A stretch of 64,000 nucleotides of DNA. Source: Halobaculum gomorrense. GTDB lineage: Archaea; Halobacteriota; Halobacteria; Halobacteriales; Haloferacaceae. The translations under genes were made by a program, and so were the position numbers. The stretch lies in the NCBI RefSeq assembly GCF_900129775.1, contig NZ_FQWV01000005.1, positions 62,001 through 126,000 of the forward strand, read 5' to 3'. The notes under the pieces were generated by a model. The model saw only the letters and a program-made list of their open reading frames with translations, was not told the origin of the DNA and did not search any database. Below are positions 37,585 through 47,194 of the stretch, one piece after another; position 1 is the stretch's first letter, and every line of letters starts with the position of its first letter.

Positions 37585-38493
37585 TCACTCTCGCGTGTAC
37601 TCGGGCACGAACATCCGCGCGGACGTGGGAGCGGGGTCCCCATCGGTGAGGTTGTACGCCGAGAGGTCGGCGTCGGTCGCGCCCGCGGCCCGCAGGAGAT
37701 CCTCGTCGTACGCCGAGTGGCCGGTGTACTCCGCCGGGTCGCGCGCGAGGACCGAGAGCACGGCGTCCGCGAGCACGTGCGGCGTCCGCCAGTCGTCCTC
37801 CGTGCCGAGGCCGAAGTAGCGCGTCGCCCGGGTGTCGACGGCGGTCACCGGCCAGAACGTGTTGCAGCCGATCCCGTCGCCCGCCAGTTCCTCGGCCAGC
37901 GAAAGGGTGACGAACGACATCCCCAGCTTCGACCACGCGTAGGCGGCCTTTCCGGGTGCCCGATCCACCGTCACCGGCGGCGCGTTCGTGAGGATCCACC
38001 CGCCGTCCTGCTCGCGCAGGTGCGGGAGGAACGCCCGCGAGACGAGGTAGGTGCCGCGGACGTTCACATCCGTCAGCAGATCGAAGCGGTTCGCCGGGAG
38101 ATCGGCGACGGTCGCCAACTGGATCGCGCTGGCGTTGTTGATCACGATGTCGACCTCGCCGAACTCGTCGATCGCCTCCCGTGCGGCCGCCTCGACGGCC
38201 TCGGCGTCGCGCACGTCCAACTGGATCGCGTGGGCGTCGACGCCGCGCTCCTCGCACTGCGCGGCGGTCGTGTGGATCGTCCCCGGCAACTCGCCGCCAG
38301 GCTCGGCGGTCTTTCCCGTCGAGACGATGTTACACCCCTGCTCGGCCAGCGTGAGCGCGATCCGCTTGCCGATGCCGCGGGTCGTGCCGGTGACGAACGC
38401 CGTCGACCCCGAGAGGTCGGGGGCGTCGAACGGCGGGTCGGCGTGCTCGGGGCCGGCGGGCATCGCGTCGTCGGCGTCGGTGTGGTCGGCCAT
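37585..38493 (-). CDS. Short-chain dehydrogenase/reductase (HSDL2-like)
   Basis: 302 residues from ATG 38493. The NAD(P)-binding motif reads TAFVTGTTRGIGKRIAL, the NAG-type motif is IVINNASAIQL and the catalytic YxxxK is in KAAYAWSKLGMSF. A NAPPV segment precedes it, as in HSDL2-type enzymes that act on long-chain or steroid substrates. A 20-residue acidic leader precedes the fold. Substrate is unknown. Confidence 0.88.
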   Translation of the reverse strand: MADHTDADDAMPAGPEHADPPFDAPDLSGSTAFVTGTTRGIGKRIALTLAEQGCNIVSTGKTAEPGGELPGTIHTTAAQCEERGVDAHAIQLDVRDAEAVEAAAREAIDEFGEVDIVINNASAIQLATVADLPANRFDLLTDVNVRGTYLVSRAFLPHLREQDGGWILTNAPPVTVDRAPGKAAYAWSKLGMSFVTLSLAEELAGDGIGCNTFWPVTAVDTRATRYFGLGTEDDWRTPHVLADAVLSVLARDPAEYTGHSAYDEDLLRAAGATDADLSAYNLTDGDPAPTSARMFVPEYTRE

Positions 38494-38566
38494 ACGGGGA
38501 CTGCGGTCCGTGGGCTTCTGTAGCTACCGCCGTCCGCGGCCTCGGTTCCGGCGATCCGATCGAGTC

Positions 38567-38575
38567 GATATATTC
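38567..38575 (+). promoter_or_regulatory. Possible TATA box upstream of the sulfatase gene
   Basis: GATATATTC stands out in GC-rich sequence but lies about 90 bases before the ATG. A closer weak element is ATAGTTAGC near 38621. The call is uncertain. Confidence 0.3.
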
Positions 38576-38660
38576 GGCTCCGTTACCGTTCCCGTCGCTC
38601 TACAGCACTGTACTCACCACATAGTTAGCTTGGTGTATCAGCCGGGTGCGCTCTCCGAAC

Positions 38661-39998
38661 ATGAACGTGCTGCTGGTCGTTCTCGACTCCGTCCGGGCGG
38701 CCAACTGTTCGCTGTACGGTCACCGACGGGAGACGACGCCCGCGCTCGAGTCGCTGGCGGCGGAGGCGACGGTGTACGACCAGGCGCGCGCCCCCTCGAA
38801 CTGGAGCCTGCCGAGCCACGTGTCGCTGTTCACCGGCCTGGAGACGCACGTCCACGGGGTAACGATCCACCACAGGCTCGACCCCGGCCACACCATCTTC
38901 GAACACCTCGCGGCGGAGGGATACGAGACCGGCCTCTTCACCGAGAACGGCTTCCTCGCGAGCCACGACGCCGGGGTGAACTCGGCGTTCGAGACGGTCG
39001 AGACCGTCCCCGACGACCCCGCCGCCGACTACGTCACCGGCGACGTGAACGACGGCCCGAACGGGTTCTACTACGCCGACGAGTTCCTCGACTGGAGCGA
39101 GGGTCGCGACGGCGACTGGGCCGCCTGCGTCAACCTGATGGACGCACACCGACCGTTCGAGCCCGCCCCCGGGCACGACCGCTGGGGCGACGAGGACGCT
39201 CGCTCGCTTCAGTCGACGCTGGACCTCCGGTGGGAGCCGCAGTTCCACGGCGGCGAGTTCCCCTACTGGCAGCTCTCGGGGCTGGAGTCGCTGTACGACG
39301 GAGCGATCCGTCAGACGGACGCCGTCCTGCGGTACGTCGTCGACGGGCTTCGCGACCGCGACGCCCTCGAGGACACGCTGTTGGTCGTCTGCGGCGACCA
39401 CGGCGACGGCTTCGGCGAGGAGGGGTATCTGCCGACGGAGCCGCCGGCCGTCTCCCACATCGTTCCGATGCACGAGACGCTGCTCCACGTCCCGCTGGTC
39501 GTGCGGTACCCGGCGTCCGTCGACCCCGACGGACGGAGTCGGGGCGTCCGCGTCGGCGACCCGGCCGCGCTCACTCGGTTCCCGGACGTCGTGGGCGCCG
39601 CCAGGGACGGGCGGCGGGCGTCGTTCGTCCCCGACGTGCCGGTGGTCGCGTCGAAGCTCCCCATCACTGCGGATCTGCGCGAGCGGTTCGAGCGCGCCTG
39701 CGGGGACGCCGGACGGCTGTTCGCCGACAGCCGCGCGGTGTATCACCCGGCCGTCGGCGACCCCGGGAGCGTCCGAAAGACGTACCACTGGGGCGAGGCC
39801 GCCGGCGCCCTCCAGATCCACGCCGCCGGCGTCGCCGAGCCGGTCACGCGTGCCGCGAACGGCGTCGACGCGCTTCGTGCGCGAGAGCGCGTCGACGAGG
39901 CGTTCGCACGCTTCGACGGCGCGAACGTGCGCTCTCCGCTCCCCGAGGAGGTGACCGCAGAGACCAAGTCACAGCTCGAAGCGTTGGGCTACTACTGA
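38661..39998 (+). CDS. Sulfatase-family hydrolase (alkaline phosphatase superfamily)
   Basis: 445 residues. ATG 38661 gives MNVLLVVLDSVRAANCSLYG; an in-frame GTG lies at 38646. Metal ligands and active site appear in order: VVLDSVRA, ARAPSNWSLPSHVSLFTGLETHVHG (Ser/Thr nucleophile region), LMDAHRPF and LLVVCGDHGDGFGEEG. The CxPSR pattern of arylsulfatase is replaced by NWSLPSH, as in haloarchaeal sulfatase-like or phosphotransferase enzymes. The 3' end overlaps the convergent lipid-kinase-like gene by 7 bases. Confidence 0.85.
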   Translation: MNVLLVVLDSVRAANCSLYGHRRETTPALESLAAEATVYDQARAPSNWSLPSHVSLFTGLETHVHGVTIHHRLDPGHTIFEHLAAEGYETGLFTENGFLASHDAGVNSAFETVETVPDDPAADYVTGDVNDGPNGFYYADEFLDWSEGRDGDWAACVNLMDAHRPFEPAPGHDRWGDEDARSLQSTLDLRWEPQFHGGEFPYWQLSGLESLYDGAIRQTDAVLRYVVDGLRDRDALEDTLLVVCGDHGDGFGEEGYLPTEPPAVSHIVPMHETLLHVPLVVRYPASVDPDGRSRGVRVGDPAALTRFPDVVGAARDGRRASFVPDVPVVASKLPITADLRERFERACGDAGRLFADSRAVYHPAVGDPGSVRKTYHWGEAAGALQIHAAGVAEPVTRAANGVDALRARERVDEAFARFDGANVRSPLPEEVTAETKSQLEALGYY

Positions 39999-40924
39999 GA
40001 CGCCGGGTCCAGATCGTACCCCTCGCCCACCCGAACGTCGAGCGCGCGCGGCAGCGCCCGGAAGTCCAGGCGCTCGTGGGTCGACACCTCGCCGTCCCGG
40101 CTGAACGTGATCGGCCCCTCGTCGCTTTCGACCTGGAGGTGCCCGGCCCGGAAGTGGGTGACGCCGTCGGTTCCCTCCCCGAGCAGGCGGTGGAGCGCCG
40201 CCTCGACGGCCAGCCCCGGGGCCGGCATGGCCTCGACCACCGCCACGTCGAAGCGGCCGTCCTCCATGTCGGCCTGGCCGCCCTCCTCGACGAACTTCCG
40301 GGCGTTGCCGACGAGAACGCAGGTCGCCTCGCCCGTCCACGACCGCGCCGGCGACTCGACGCGGACGTCGAGCCCGTCGAACGCCATCGTCTCGCGGGCG
40401 CCGGTGACCAGGAACGCGAGCGTGCCGAACCGCTCCTTTAGCTCGCCGGAGGTCGCCGTGCTCGCGTCGGCGGGGAGTCCGGCGATACACGAGACGAGAA
40501 ACGGCTCGGCGGCCCCGGCGTCAGCTTCGTCGGCGCCGTCCGTCCCCTCGGCCACGCCCACGTCGATCGCCCGAACCTCGCCGGTGTCCGACAGCTCGAT
40601 CCCGTGGTCCAGCGACGTGACGCCGAGGGTGCCCGCGAGGAGGTTCGCCGTGCCCGCCGGGAGCACCGAGAGCGTCACGTCGCCGAGCGCGTCCGCGCGG
40701 TACAGCCCCCGGAGCGCGTCGTTGATCGTTCCGTCGCCGCCGCAGACCGCCAGCGTCGAGGCGCCGACGCTGCCGGCCTCGCGCGCCAACTCGACGGTGT
40801 CGGCGGCGCCGTCGGTCTCGGTGACGGCGAACCCGCGCGCTCCCATCGCTCGGCGGACGCCCTCGGCGTGATCGCCCGTGCCGCTGTGGGGATTGATGAG
40901 GCACCGACGCGACCCGATCTGCAT
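39992..40924 (-). CDS. Diacylglycerol kinase-family protein (YegS/LCB5)
   Basis: 310 residues from ATG 40924 (MQIGSRRCLINPHSGTGDHA). The catalytic domain motifs are LINPHSGTGDHAEGV, LAVCGGDGTINDALRGL (GGDGT) and LSVLPAGTANLLAGTLG. The C-terminal beta domain has LLVGNARKF-like CVLVGNARKFVEEGG and DGRFDVAVVEAM. It should phosphorylate a lipid diol or diradylglycerol at the membrane. Confidence 0.88.
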   Translation of the reverse strand: MQIGSRRCLINPHSGTGDHAEGVRRAMGARGFAVTETDGAADTVELAREAGSVGASTLAVCGGDGTINDALRGLYRADALGDVTLSVLPAGTANLLAGTLGVTSLDHGIELSDTGEVRAIDVGVAEGTDGADEADAGAAEPFLVSCIAGLPADASTATSGELKERFGTLAFLVTGARETMAFDGLDVRVESPARSWTGEATCVLVGNARKFVEEGGQADMEDGRFDVAVVEAMPAPGLAVEAALHRLLGEGTDGVTHFRAGHLQVESDEGPITFSRDGEVSTHERLDFRALPRALDVRVGEGYDLDPASQ

Positions 40925-41075
40925 GGCCGACGGAACGCCGTCGCCGCACTTCAACCCCGGCCTCGTCGCTCGCCGGCCGCGGCACCCCCGTCGCGTCGCC
41001 GCCCTCACCGACCGTCGTCGGCGGAACGGGCCGACGAAGATACGGTTAAGACGGTCCGAGGGCGTTGTCAGTCAC

Positions 41076-42505
41076 ATGACCGACGAGACTGCCGCGAGCG
41101 TCGGCGACGAGATGCTCGATCGAATGCTCCGCGGCGGGCTCCCGCGGGGGCAGGCGACGCTCGTGCGTGGGGGACCCGGCACCGGGAAGTCGACGCTGAG
41201 CATGCAGTTCCTCGACGCCGGGGTGCGGCCGGCGAACGGTGCCTGTACGTCACGACCGAACAGACGCTCGACGACGTTGCCGACTCCTTTGGGTCGTTCC
41301 CGTTCGCGCTCGACGACGACTGCCTCGACGTGCTCACTCTGCACGCGACACCGGGCACGACGCTGGAACACCCCGACGGGGCGGACGACACGTTGACGCT
41401 CCAGCGGCTCGACGACGCCGCCGCCGTCGGCGGCGACCGCTCGTACGGTGAGTACACCCAGGCGCTGACGCCGGCGACGCTTCGCGAGGAGTTCAACCGC
41501 TACACCGGCTACGACCGCGTCGTCGTTGACTCCGCCAACGGACTCGCGGGGTTCACCGACAGCCGGACGTACCGGCGGATCCTCCTCGACGTGATCGCGA
41601 CGCTCACCGCCGAGGGCGACGCGACGCTGTTGTTCACCGCGGAGGACGGCGGCGACGGCGAGTCCGTCGGCGACCTGCTCCAGTACGCCGTCCACGGCGT
41701 CGTCTCGCTGACCCGCGAGCGCGTCCGCGACGACGGCCACCGATTCATCGAGATCACGAAGCTCCGCGGCGTCGACCACGACACGCGGCGGCTCGAACTC
41801 CACATCGACGGCGACCGCGGCGCTCGCGCCGTGCCCGGTCGGCGGAGCCAGCCGCCGGCGGTGAAGACCCACGGCCACCGCCCCGTGGGGATCGACGGGT
41901 TCGACCGCCTCGTCGTCGTCCCGACGATCCACCTCCGTCCGCACGGGCCGGAGACGATCCTCGCCGGCTTCGACCACGACGCCGACGCGCTGCTTTCGGA
42001 TGGTCGCCTCCACGTCGTCGACCTCATCGGCACGTGGGACGACGAGCGCCACGGCGTCCACGCGCCGGACACGGCTGACGGCGTCCGCGCAGCGTTCGAG
42101 GCCGTCCGCCCGGACGCGGGCGCCGCGCTCACCTCGCTGGTCAACGCCGACGCGTACGTGAACGCGCTCTCGCCCGCGGAGGCGCGCGAACTCCGCTACT
42201 ACGAGGAGTCGAACCTGGTCCGGCCGAGCGACACGCTGGTGCACGTCCACAACCCGGGGACCGCGACCGACGAGGTGTCGGCGTTCTTCGAGAACACCGC
42301 CGAGCAGGTGGTCGAGACGTGGCTCTCCGACAGCGGCCTCCAGTACGTCCACCTCCGGAAGCCGCCGTGCGGCTTCGTCGGCACGACCTCGCTGGTCGAG
42401 TATCTGGAGGACGCGCCGTACGTCGCGGTTCAAGACCCGCCGAGCGACCGCGAGAACCCCATGGTCGACGAGTCGTACCCCGAGGAGCACCCGTCCGGGG
42501 AGTAG
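41076..42505 (+). pseudogene. RecA/RAD55-superfamily ATPase (HTR-like protein) with a frameshift
   Basis: ATG 41076 opens MTDETAASVGDEMLDRMLRG with Walker A RGGPGTGKSTLSMQFL. At about 41,225 the frame is lost: the expected text AGERCLYVTTEQTLDDVADSFG resumes in the next frame. One missing G near 41,225 explains it (GTG-CGG for GTG-GCG-G). Beyond it, the RAD55-like core (YDRVVVDSANGLAGF as Walker B) and a second domain of about 210 residues continue cleanly to 42505. The protein would be about 477 residues. KaiC-like proteins of this kind may act in signal transduction. Confidence 0.75.
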
Positions 42506-42534
42506 TCGGGGGCAGACGGGGCGACGGCTCGCGG

Positions 42535-43140
42535 TCAGTCGGCGCGCTCGAACACGCGGACCGTGTCGTGCCCCAGCGGCTCGACAGCGACCTGATCGAA
42601 CCCCCGCGACTCGAACACGCTCCCCCAGTCGTGACGGTACAGCGGGAGGCCCTCATCGACCTCGACGATGCCGCCGTCAGCGTCGCCCTCTAGTTCCACC
42701 GTCACGAGCAGGTCGCCCGCGACGCGGGCGACCTCGTCGAAGGTCGGGGACATCTCCTCGGGGTGAACGTGCTGGAGCGTCTCGACCGAGTAGACCGCGT
42801 CGAACTCCCGGTCGTCGAAGCCGGGGAGCACGTCGGCGATCGCGCCGGCGTGGAACGACCCGGCGTCGGCGAGGTCCGGATATTCCTCGCGAAGCACGTC
42901 GAACGAGTCGGGGTTGATGTCGACCCCGGCGAGGTCGGAGAACCCAGCCGCGTGGAGGTGCGCGAGGTGGCGCCCGGAGCCGCAGCCGAGTTCGAGGACG
43001 CGCGCGTCGCGGCCGACGGCACCGCCGAGGCGGTCGGCGAGGACCTCGCTGACCTCGTTGGGGCCGTAGTGCGCGTAGTACCGCGGGGAGAACTCCCCGG
43101 TGCGGTCCGCCCAGGCGTCGCGGAGGTCGTCTGCGTTCAT
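42535..43140 (-). CDS. Class I SAM-dependent methyltransferase
   Basis: 201 residues from ATG 43140 (MNADDLRDAWADRTGEFSPR). Motif I reads RVLELGCGSGRHLAHLHAAG, the acidic strand LAGVDINPDSFD, motif IV FDAVYSVETLQHVHPEEM. The C-terminal half is a small beta meander (LLVTVELEGD ... ESRGFDQVAVEPLG). The substrate is unknown. Confidence 0.85.
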   Translation of the reverse strand: MNADDLRDAWADRTGEFSPRYYAHYGPNEVSEVLADRLGGAVGRDARVLELGCGSGRHLAHLHAAGFSDLAGVDINPDSFDVLREEYPDLADAGSFHAGAIADVLPGFDDREFDAVYSVETLQHVHPEEMSPTFDEVARVAGDLLVTVELEGDADGGIVEVDEGLPLYRHDWGSVFESRGFDQVAVEPLGHDTVRVFERAD

Positions 43141-43293
43141 ACGACGGATAGGGGACGACCACGGAGAACCCTTCCGGCTACCGGTGCGACCGGTCCTCCG
43201 GGTGGCGACGCGGTCGGAGCCCGGCGGCGACGCGCCGCGTCGATCGTCGCCCCGGCGGACAACGCCTATGCGCCTCTGGCGTCAACTCCTCTC

Positions 43294-43752
43294 GTGTCCC
43301 GGATCGCCCGACTCGTCGTCGCGCTCGCGGTGCTCCCGCACGAGGCGGCTCACGCTGCGGCCGCACGGCTGTTCGGCCTCGACGCCGAGATCGAGGTGTT
43401 GCCCGCGTGGGAGGGAGCCGGCAGGCCGCTCGGGCGCTTCGACGCGACAGTACCGGAGTCGACGCCGTCGGCGGTCGTCCGGGCGGTCGCGCTCGCGCCC
43501 CTGGCGCACGTCGCCGTCGCCGCGGTGCTCGACGCCGCGTTGCCCGCCGGCTCGGACCTCCGCGTGCTCGCGATCGCGCCGCTGGCGTACTGGGCGGCGC
43601 TGTCGAACGGCGACCTCGCGGTGGCGGCCGACCCCGAGACCGTCCGCGATCGCGGCCGCTTCCTCGTGGCTGACGAGGGGTGGAGCGGTCCTACGGCCGA
43701 CGCGCTGGCCGTGCTCACGACGGGCGCGGTCGCGGGGCTGCTGCTCGGGTGA
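43294..43752 (+). CDS. Small membrane protein with HEAAH motif (M50-like)
   Basis: 152 residues from GTG 43294 (VSRIARLVVALAVLPHEAAH). The HEAAH motif in helix 1 (VLPHEAAHAAAARLFG) resembles the zinc-binding HExxH of site-2-type membrane proteases. Helices follow at about 68-85, 94-109 and 133-150. The usual second ligand motif (NxxPxxxxD) is not seen, so catalysis is doubtful. Confidence 0.6.
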   Translation: MSRIARLVVALAVLPHEAAHAAAARLFGLDAEIEVLPAWEGAGRPLGRFDATVPESTPSAVVRAVALAPLAHVAVAAVLDAALPAGSDLRVLAIAPLAYWAALSNGDLAVAADPETVRDRGRFLVADEGWSGPTADALAVLTTGAVAGLLLG

Positions 43753-43826
43753 CCGCGGGATCGACGACCCGGCAGGCGAGGCCCCCGAACGGAAGCGATT
43801 AGCCGCACGCGGCCCTCGCCCGGTCC

Positions 43827-45251
43827 GTGTCACTGCTCCGCCGTGCCGGCGCCGCCGTCGCCGCGGCGCTCGACGGCGCAGGGGTCATCGGCGAGTCGCG
43901 CCTGCGCGCGACGACGGACCTGGCGTGGCCGCGCATCGTCACCGGCTTCGCGATCATGTCGAAGCGGACGGTCGACCTCGCGCTCGTCGGCCTCGTCGTC
44001 GGGCCGACCGCGGTCGCCGGCCTGACACTCGCGAACGCGTTCTGGATGGCTGCGAAATTCGTCGCCATCGGGCTGGCCGGCGGGACGGTCGCGCTCGTCT
44101 CCCAGAACCACGGCGGCGGTGACGACGAGCGCGCGGCCGCGATCGTCCGCCTCAGCGTCGCCATCGCACTCGCGCTGGCGGTGCCCGCGGTCGCGCTGTT
44201 CGGCCTCGCGGCCGAGCCGCTCGTCACGCTGCTGGGCGGCGACCCGCGGAGCGTCGGCTACGGCGCGACGTACCTCGCGGTGGTCGCGCCGGGCCTCCTG
44301 TTCGAGTTCCTGAACCTGATCGCCAGTCGGACGTACGCGGGCGTCAGCGACACCGTCACCCCGATGGTCGTCCGGACCGGGGGAGCCGTCGCCAACATCG
44401 CGCTGTCGGCGACGTTCGTCGTCGGGCTCGACATGGGCGTCGCCGGGGCGGCGCTGGGCACCGCGCTCGCGACGGTGCTGGTGACCGCCGTGTTCGCGTG
44501 GGGGATGACCGGCCGGAGCTACCTCCGCGGGCGCGGCGCGAGCCCCCTCCCGCTGCGCGCCCGCGGGTCGCCCCACGACCGCGAACTGCTCGGCCAGATC
44601 GCCCGCGTATCCGCGCCGCTGGTCGCCCGCCGCGCCGCCCAGGGGCTGGTCGTGTTCCCGCTGCTCGCGATCGCGGCGACGTTCGGCCCGGTCGTCGTCG
44701 CCGCCGTCGGCGTCGGCAGGCAGGTGCGCGCGCTCCTCGGGAGCTTCTCGTGGGGATTCTCCATCGCCGCCTCGACGCTGGTCGGGCAGGAACTCGGCCG
44801 CGGCGACGAGCGCGAGGCGGAGGCGTACGGCCGCGGGATCACCCGGCTGTCGCTGCTCGTGTACCTCGCCGCCGCCGGGATCGTCGTCGCGCTCGCGGAG
44901 CCGATCGCCGCCGTCTTCGTGGACGACCCAGCGAGCCTGTCGCTGTCGGCGGACTTCGTCCGCGTCGCGGCGGTCTCGGTGGTCGCGCTCGGCGTTGACG
45001 GGTCGATCACGGGAACGCTGCGGGGCGCGGGCGACACCCGGGTCCCGTTCGTCGCGACGCTGGCGGGCGCGTACCTCGCGGCGCTGCCGCTGGCGTGGGC
45101 GGGGACGGCGATCCCCGCGCTCGGGGTCGGCGGCCTGCTGCTCGCGCTGCTCGCGGAGACGGCGGTCCCGCTGGCGGTGAACCTCCGGCGCTTCCGCTCG
45201 AACCGCTGGAAGGCGGTGAGCCGTGAGTACCGCCCGAGCGCGGGCGATTGA
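43827..45251 (+). CDS. MATE family efflux transporter
   Basis: 474 residues from GTG 43827 (VSLLRRAGAAVAAALDGAGV). Twelve helices in two halves are visible, including FAIMSKRTVDLALVGLVVGPTAVAGLTLANAFW and MVVRTGGAVANIALSATFVVGLDMGVAGAALGTALAT in the first half and GVGRQVRALLGSFSWGFSIAASTLVGQELG in the second. It should export cations or drugs by Na+ or H+ antiport. Confidence 0.92.
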   Translation: MSLLRRAGAAVAAALDGAGVIGESRLRATTDLAWPRIVTGFAIMSKRTVDLALVGLVVGPTAVAGLTLANAFWMAAKFVAIGLAGGTVALVSQNHGGGDDERAAAIVRLSVAIALALAVPAVALFGLAAEPLVTLLGGDPRSVGYGATYLAVVAPGLLFEFLNLIASRTYAGVSDTVTPMVVRTGGAVANIALSATFVVGLDMGVAGAALGTALATVLVTAVFAWGMTGRSYLRGRGASPLPLRARGSPHDRELLGQIARVSAPLVARRAAQGLVVFPLLAIAATFGPVVVAAVGVGRQVRALLGSFSWGFSIAASTLVGQELGRGDEREAEAYGRGITRLSLLVYLAAAGIVVALAEPIAAVFVDDPASLSLSADFVRVAAVSVVALGVDGSITGTLRGAGDTRVPFVATLAGAYLAALPLAWAGTAIPALGVGGLLLALLAETAVPLAVNLRRFRSNRWKAVSREYRPSAGD

Positions 45252-45377
45252 GGGGAGGGGCGCCGTCGACCCAACCCGCCGTCCGGCCGTGCGCCCCGTT
45301 CCCCGCCGCACTTCCCTCGCTCCATCACCCACCCTGCACCACCCACCCTTTATGCCCGCCCGCGGCACCTCCCAGCC

Positions 45378-46280
45378 ATGCGAGTCACGGTACTGGGCGC
45401 GGGGACGATGGGCGCCGGCATCGCGCAGGCGGCCGCGACCGCCGGCCACGCGGTCGCGCTGCGGGACGTGGAGGCGTCGTACGTCGAGGACGGCATCGCC
45501 GACATCGACGACACGCTCTCGGAGGGCGTCGAGCGCGACAAGGTGACGCCGGCCGAGCGCGAGGCGGCGCTCGACCGGATCACGGGCACGACCGATCTGG
45601 CGGCGGCGGCCGCCGGCGCCGACCTCGTGATCGAGGCGGTGTCCGAGGATGTGGACCTCAAGAAGGCCGTGCTCGACGAGACCGAGGGTCACGTCGGCGA
45701 CGACGCGGTGCTGGCGTCGAACACCTCGGCGCTGTCGGTGACGGAGTTGGCGAGCGCGCTCGATCGCCCCGAGCGTCTGCTTGGTCTTCACTTCTTCAAC
45801 CCCGTCCACCTGATGAGACTGGTCGAGGTCGTCGTCGCCGAGCGGACCGACGAGGCGACGCTGGAGACCGCCCGCGGGTTCGTCGAGTCGCTGGACAAGA
45901 CCGCCGTCGAGGTGCGCGACTCCCCGGGGTTCGCCTCCTCTCGGCTCGGGGTCGCGCTCGGCGCCGAGGCGATCCGAATGTACGAGTCGGGGGTCGCGAG
46001 CGCCGCCGACATCGACGCGGCGATGGAGCTGGGATACAACCACCCGATGGGGCCGCTACAGCTCACCGACGTGGTCGGGCTGGACGTGCGCCTCGACGTG
46101 CTGGAGCACCTGCGCGAGGAGCTGGGCGAGCGCTTCCGCCCGCCGCAGGCGCTCAAGCGGAAGGTCCGCGCCGGCAAGCTGGGGAAGAAGACCGGCGAGG
46201 GGTTCTACGTCTGGGAGGACGGCGAGGCGGTTCGGCCCGCGGACGAACCGGGCGGCGGCGCGGCGGAGGGGCCGCGATGA
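45378..46280 (+). CDS. 3-hydroxyacyl-CoA dehydrogenase
   Basis: 300 residues from ATG 45378 (MRVTVLGAGTMGAGIAQAAA). The NAD-binding motif is GAGTMGAGI. The active site is visible as NTSALSVTELASAL, LLGLHFFNPVHLMRLVEVV (catalytic His), and a C-terminal helical domain with MELGYNHPMGPLQLTDVVGLD. It oxidises 3-hydroxyacyl-CoA in beta-oxidation or the butanoate route. Its TGA overlaps the ATG of the enoyl-CoA hydratase (ATGA). Confidence 0.94.
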   Translation: MRVTVLGAGTMGAGIAQAAATAGHAVALRDVEASYVEDGIADIDDTLSEGVERDKVTPAEREAALDRITGTTDLAAAAAGADLVIEAVSEDVDLKKAVLDETEGHVGDDAVLASNTSALSVTELASALDRPERLLGLHFFNPVHLMRLVEVVVAERTDEATLETARGFVESLDKTAVEVRDSPGFASSRLGVALGAEAIRMYESGVASAADIDAAMELGYNHPMGPLQLTDVVGLDVRLDVLEHLREELGERFRPPQALKRKVRAGKLGKKTGEGFYVWEDGEAVRPADEPGGGAAEGPR

Positions 46281-47134
46281 GCGACCCCGAGGAGGGGGAC
46301 GACGCCGGCGACCTGGACTCGGGTCCGGCGGCCGTCGCCGGCGACTGCGAGTTCGTCGACTGCGCGGTCGGCGACCGCGTCGGCCGCGTCGCCACGGTGA
46401 CCCTCTCTCGACCGGACGCGCGCAACGCCCTCAACGCCCAGATCCGGGGGGAGCTGAAACGCGTCCTCGACGCCGTGGAGCGCGAAGGCAGCGGCGTCCG
46501 GGTCGTCGTCCTCACCGGCGCCGACGAGGCGACGGCGTTCGTCGCGGGCGCCGACGTGACCGAGTTGCGCGAGCGCGACGCGACCGAGCAGCGGCGCGCG
46601 AGCGAGCGCCCGCGAGTGTACGAGCGCGTCGCTGACCTCCGCCAGCCGGTGATCGCCCGGATCAACGGCCACGCGCTCGGGGGCGGCTGCGAACTCGCGC
46701 AGGCGTGCGATGTCCGGATCGCCCACGAGCGGGCCAAACTCGGCCAGCCGGAGATCAACTTGGGACTGATCCCCGGTGGCGGCGGCACCCAGCGGCTCGT
46801 CCGACTCGTCGGCGAGGGGCAGGCGATGAAGCTGATCTGCTCGGGCGAACTGATCGACGCCCAGGAAGCCGCGGACCTCGGCCTCGTCGACGAGGTGTAC
46901 GGCGACGACGGGTTCGACGACCGAGTGTACGACCTGGCGGCGTCGATGGCCGACAAGAGCCCCGTCGCGCTGGAACACGCGAAGCGGGCCGTGCGGGCCG
47001 CTTCGCGGATGGGGATCGATGAGGGGCTCGACTACGAGACGGAGTTGTTTGTCGGGCTGTTCGCGACGCGGGACAAGAACGAGGGCATCGACGCGTTCCT
47101 CGAGGACCGTGACCCCGAGTGGGAGGGGCGGTAG
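46277..47134 (+). CDS. Enoyl-CoA hydratase
   Basis: 285 residues from ATG 46277, overlapping the previous stop. After a 30-residue acidic leader the crotonase fold appears: VATVTLSRPDARNALNAQI, VVVLTGADEATAFVAGADVTEL (oxyanion loop), PVIARINGHALGGGCELAQACD and LGQPEINLGLIPGGGGTQRL (two active-site Glu). It hydrates trans-2-enoyl-CoA, the step just before the dehydrogenase encoded upstream. The pair is a co-translated beta-oxidation unit. Confidence 0.94.
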   Translation: MSDPEEGDDAGDLDSGPAAVAGDCEFVDCAVGDRVGRVATVTLSRPDARNALNAQIRGELKRVLDAVEREGSGVRVVVLTGADEATAFVAGADVTELRERDATEQRRASERPRVYERVADLRQPVIARINGHALGGGCELAQACDVRIAHERAKLGQPEINLGLIPGGGGTQRLVRLVGEGQAMKLICSGELIDAQEAADLGLVDEVYGDDGFDDRVYDLAASMADKSPVALEHAKRAVRAASRMGIDEGLDYETELFVGLFATRDKNEGIDAFLEDRDPEWEGR

Positions 47135-47194
47135 CGACGACCGATAACGATGGCCGACAGCGACGGGCGGCGACTCCCCGCGATCGGCGCCGCG

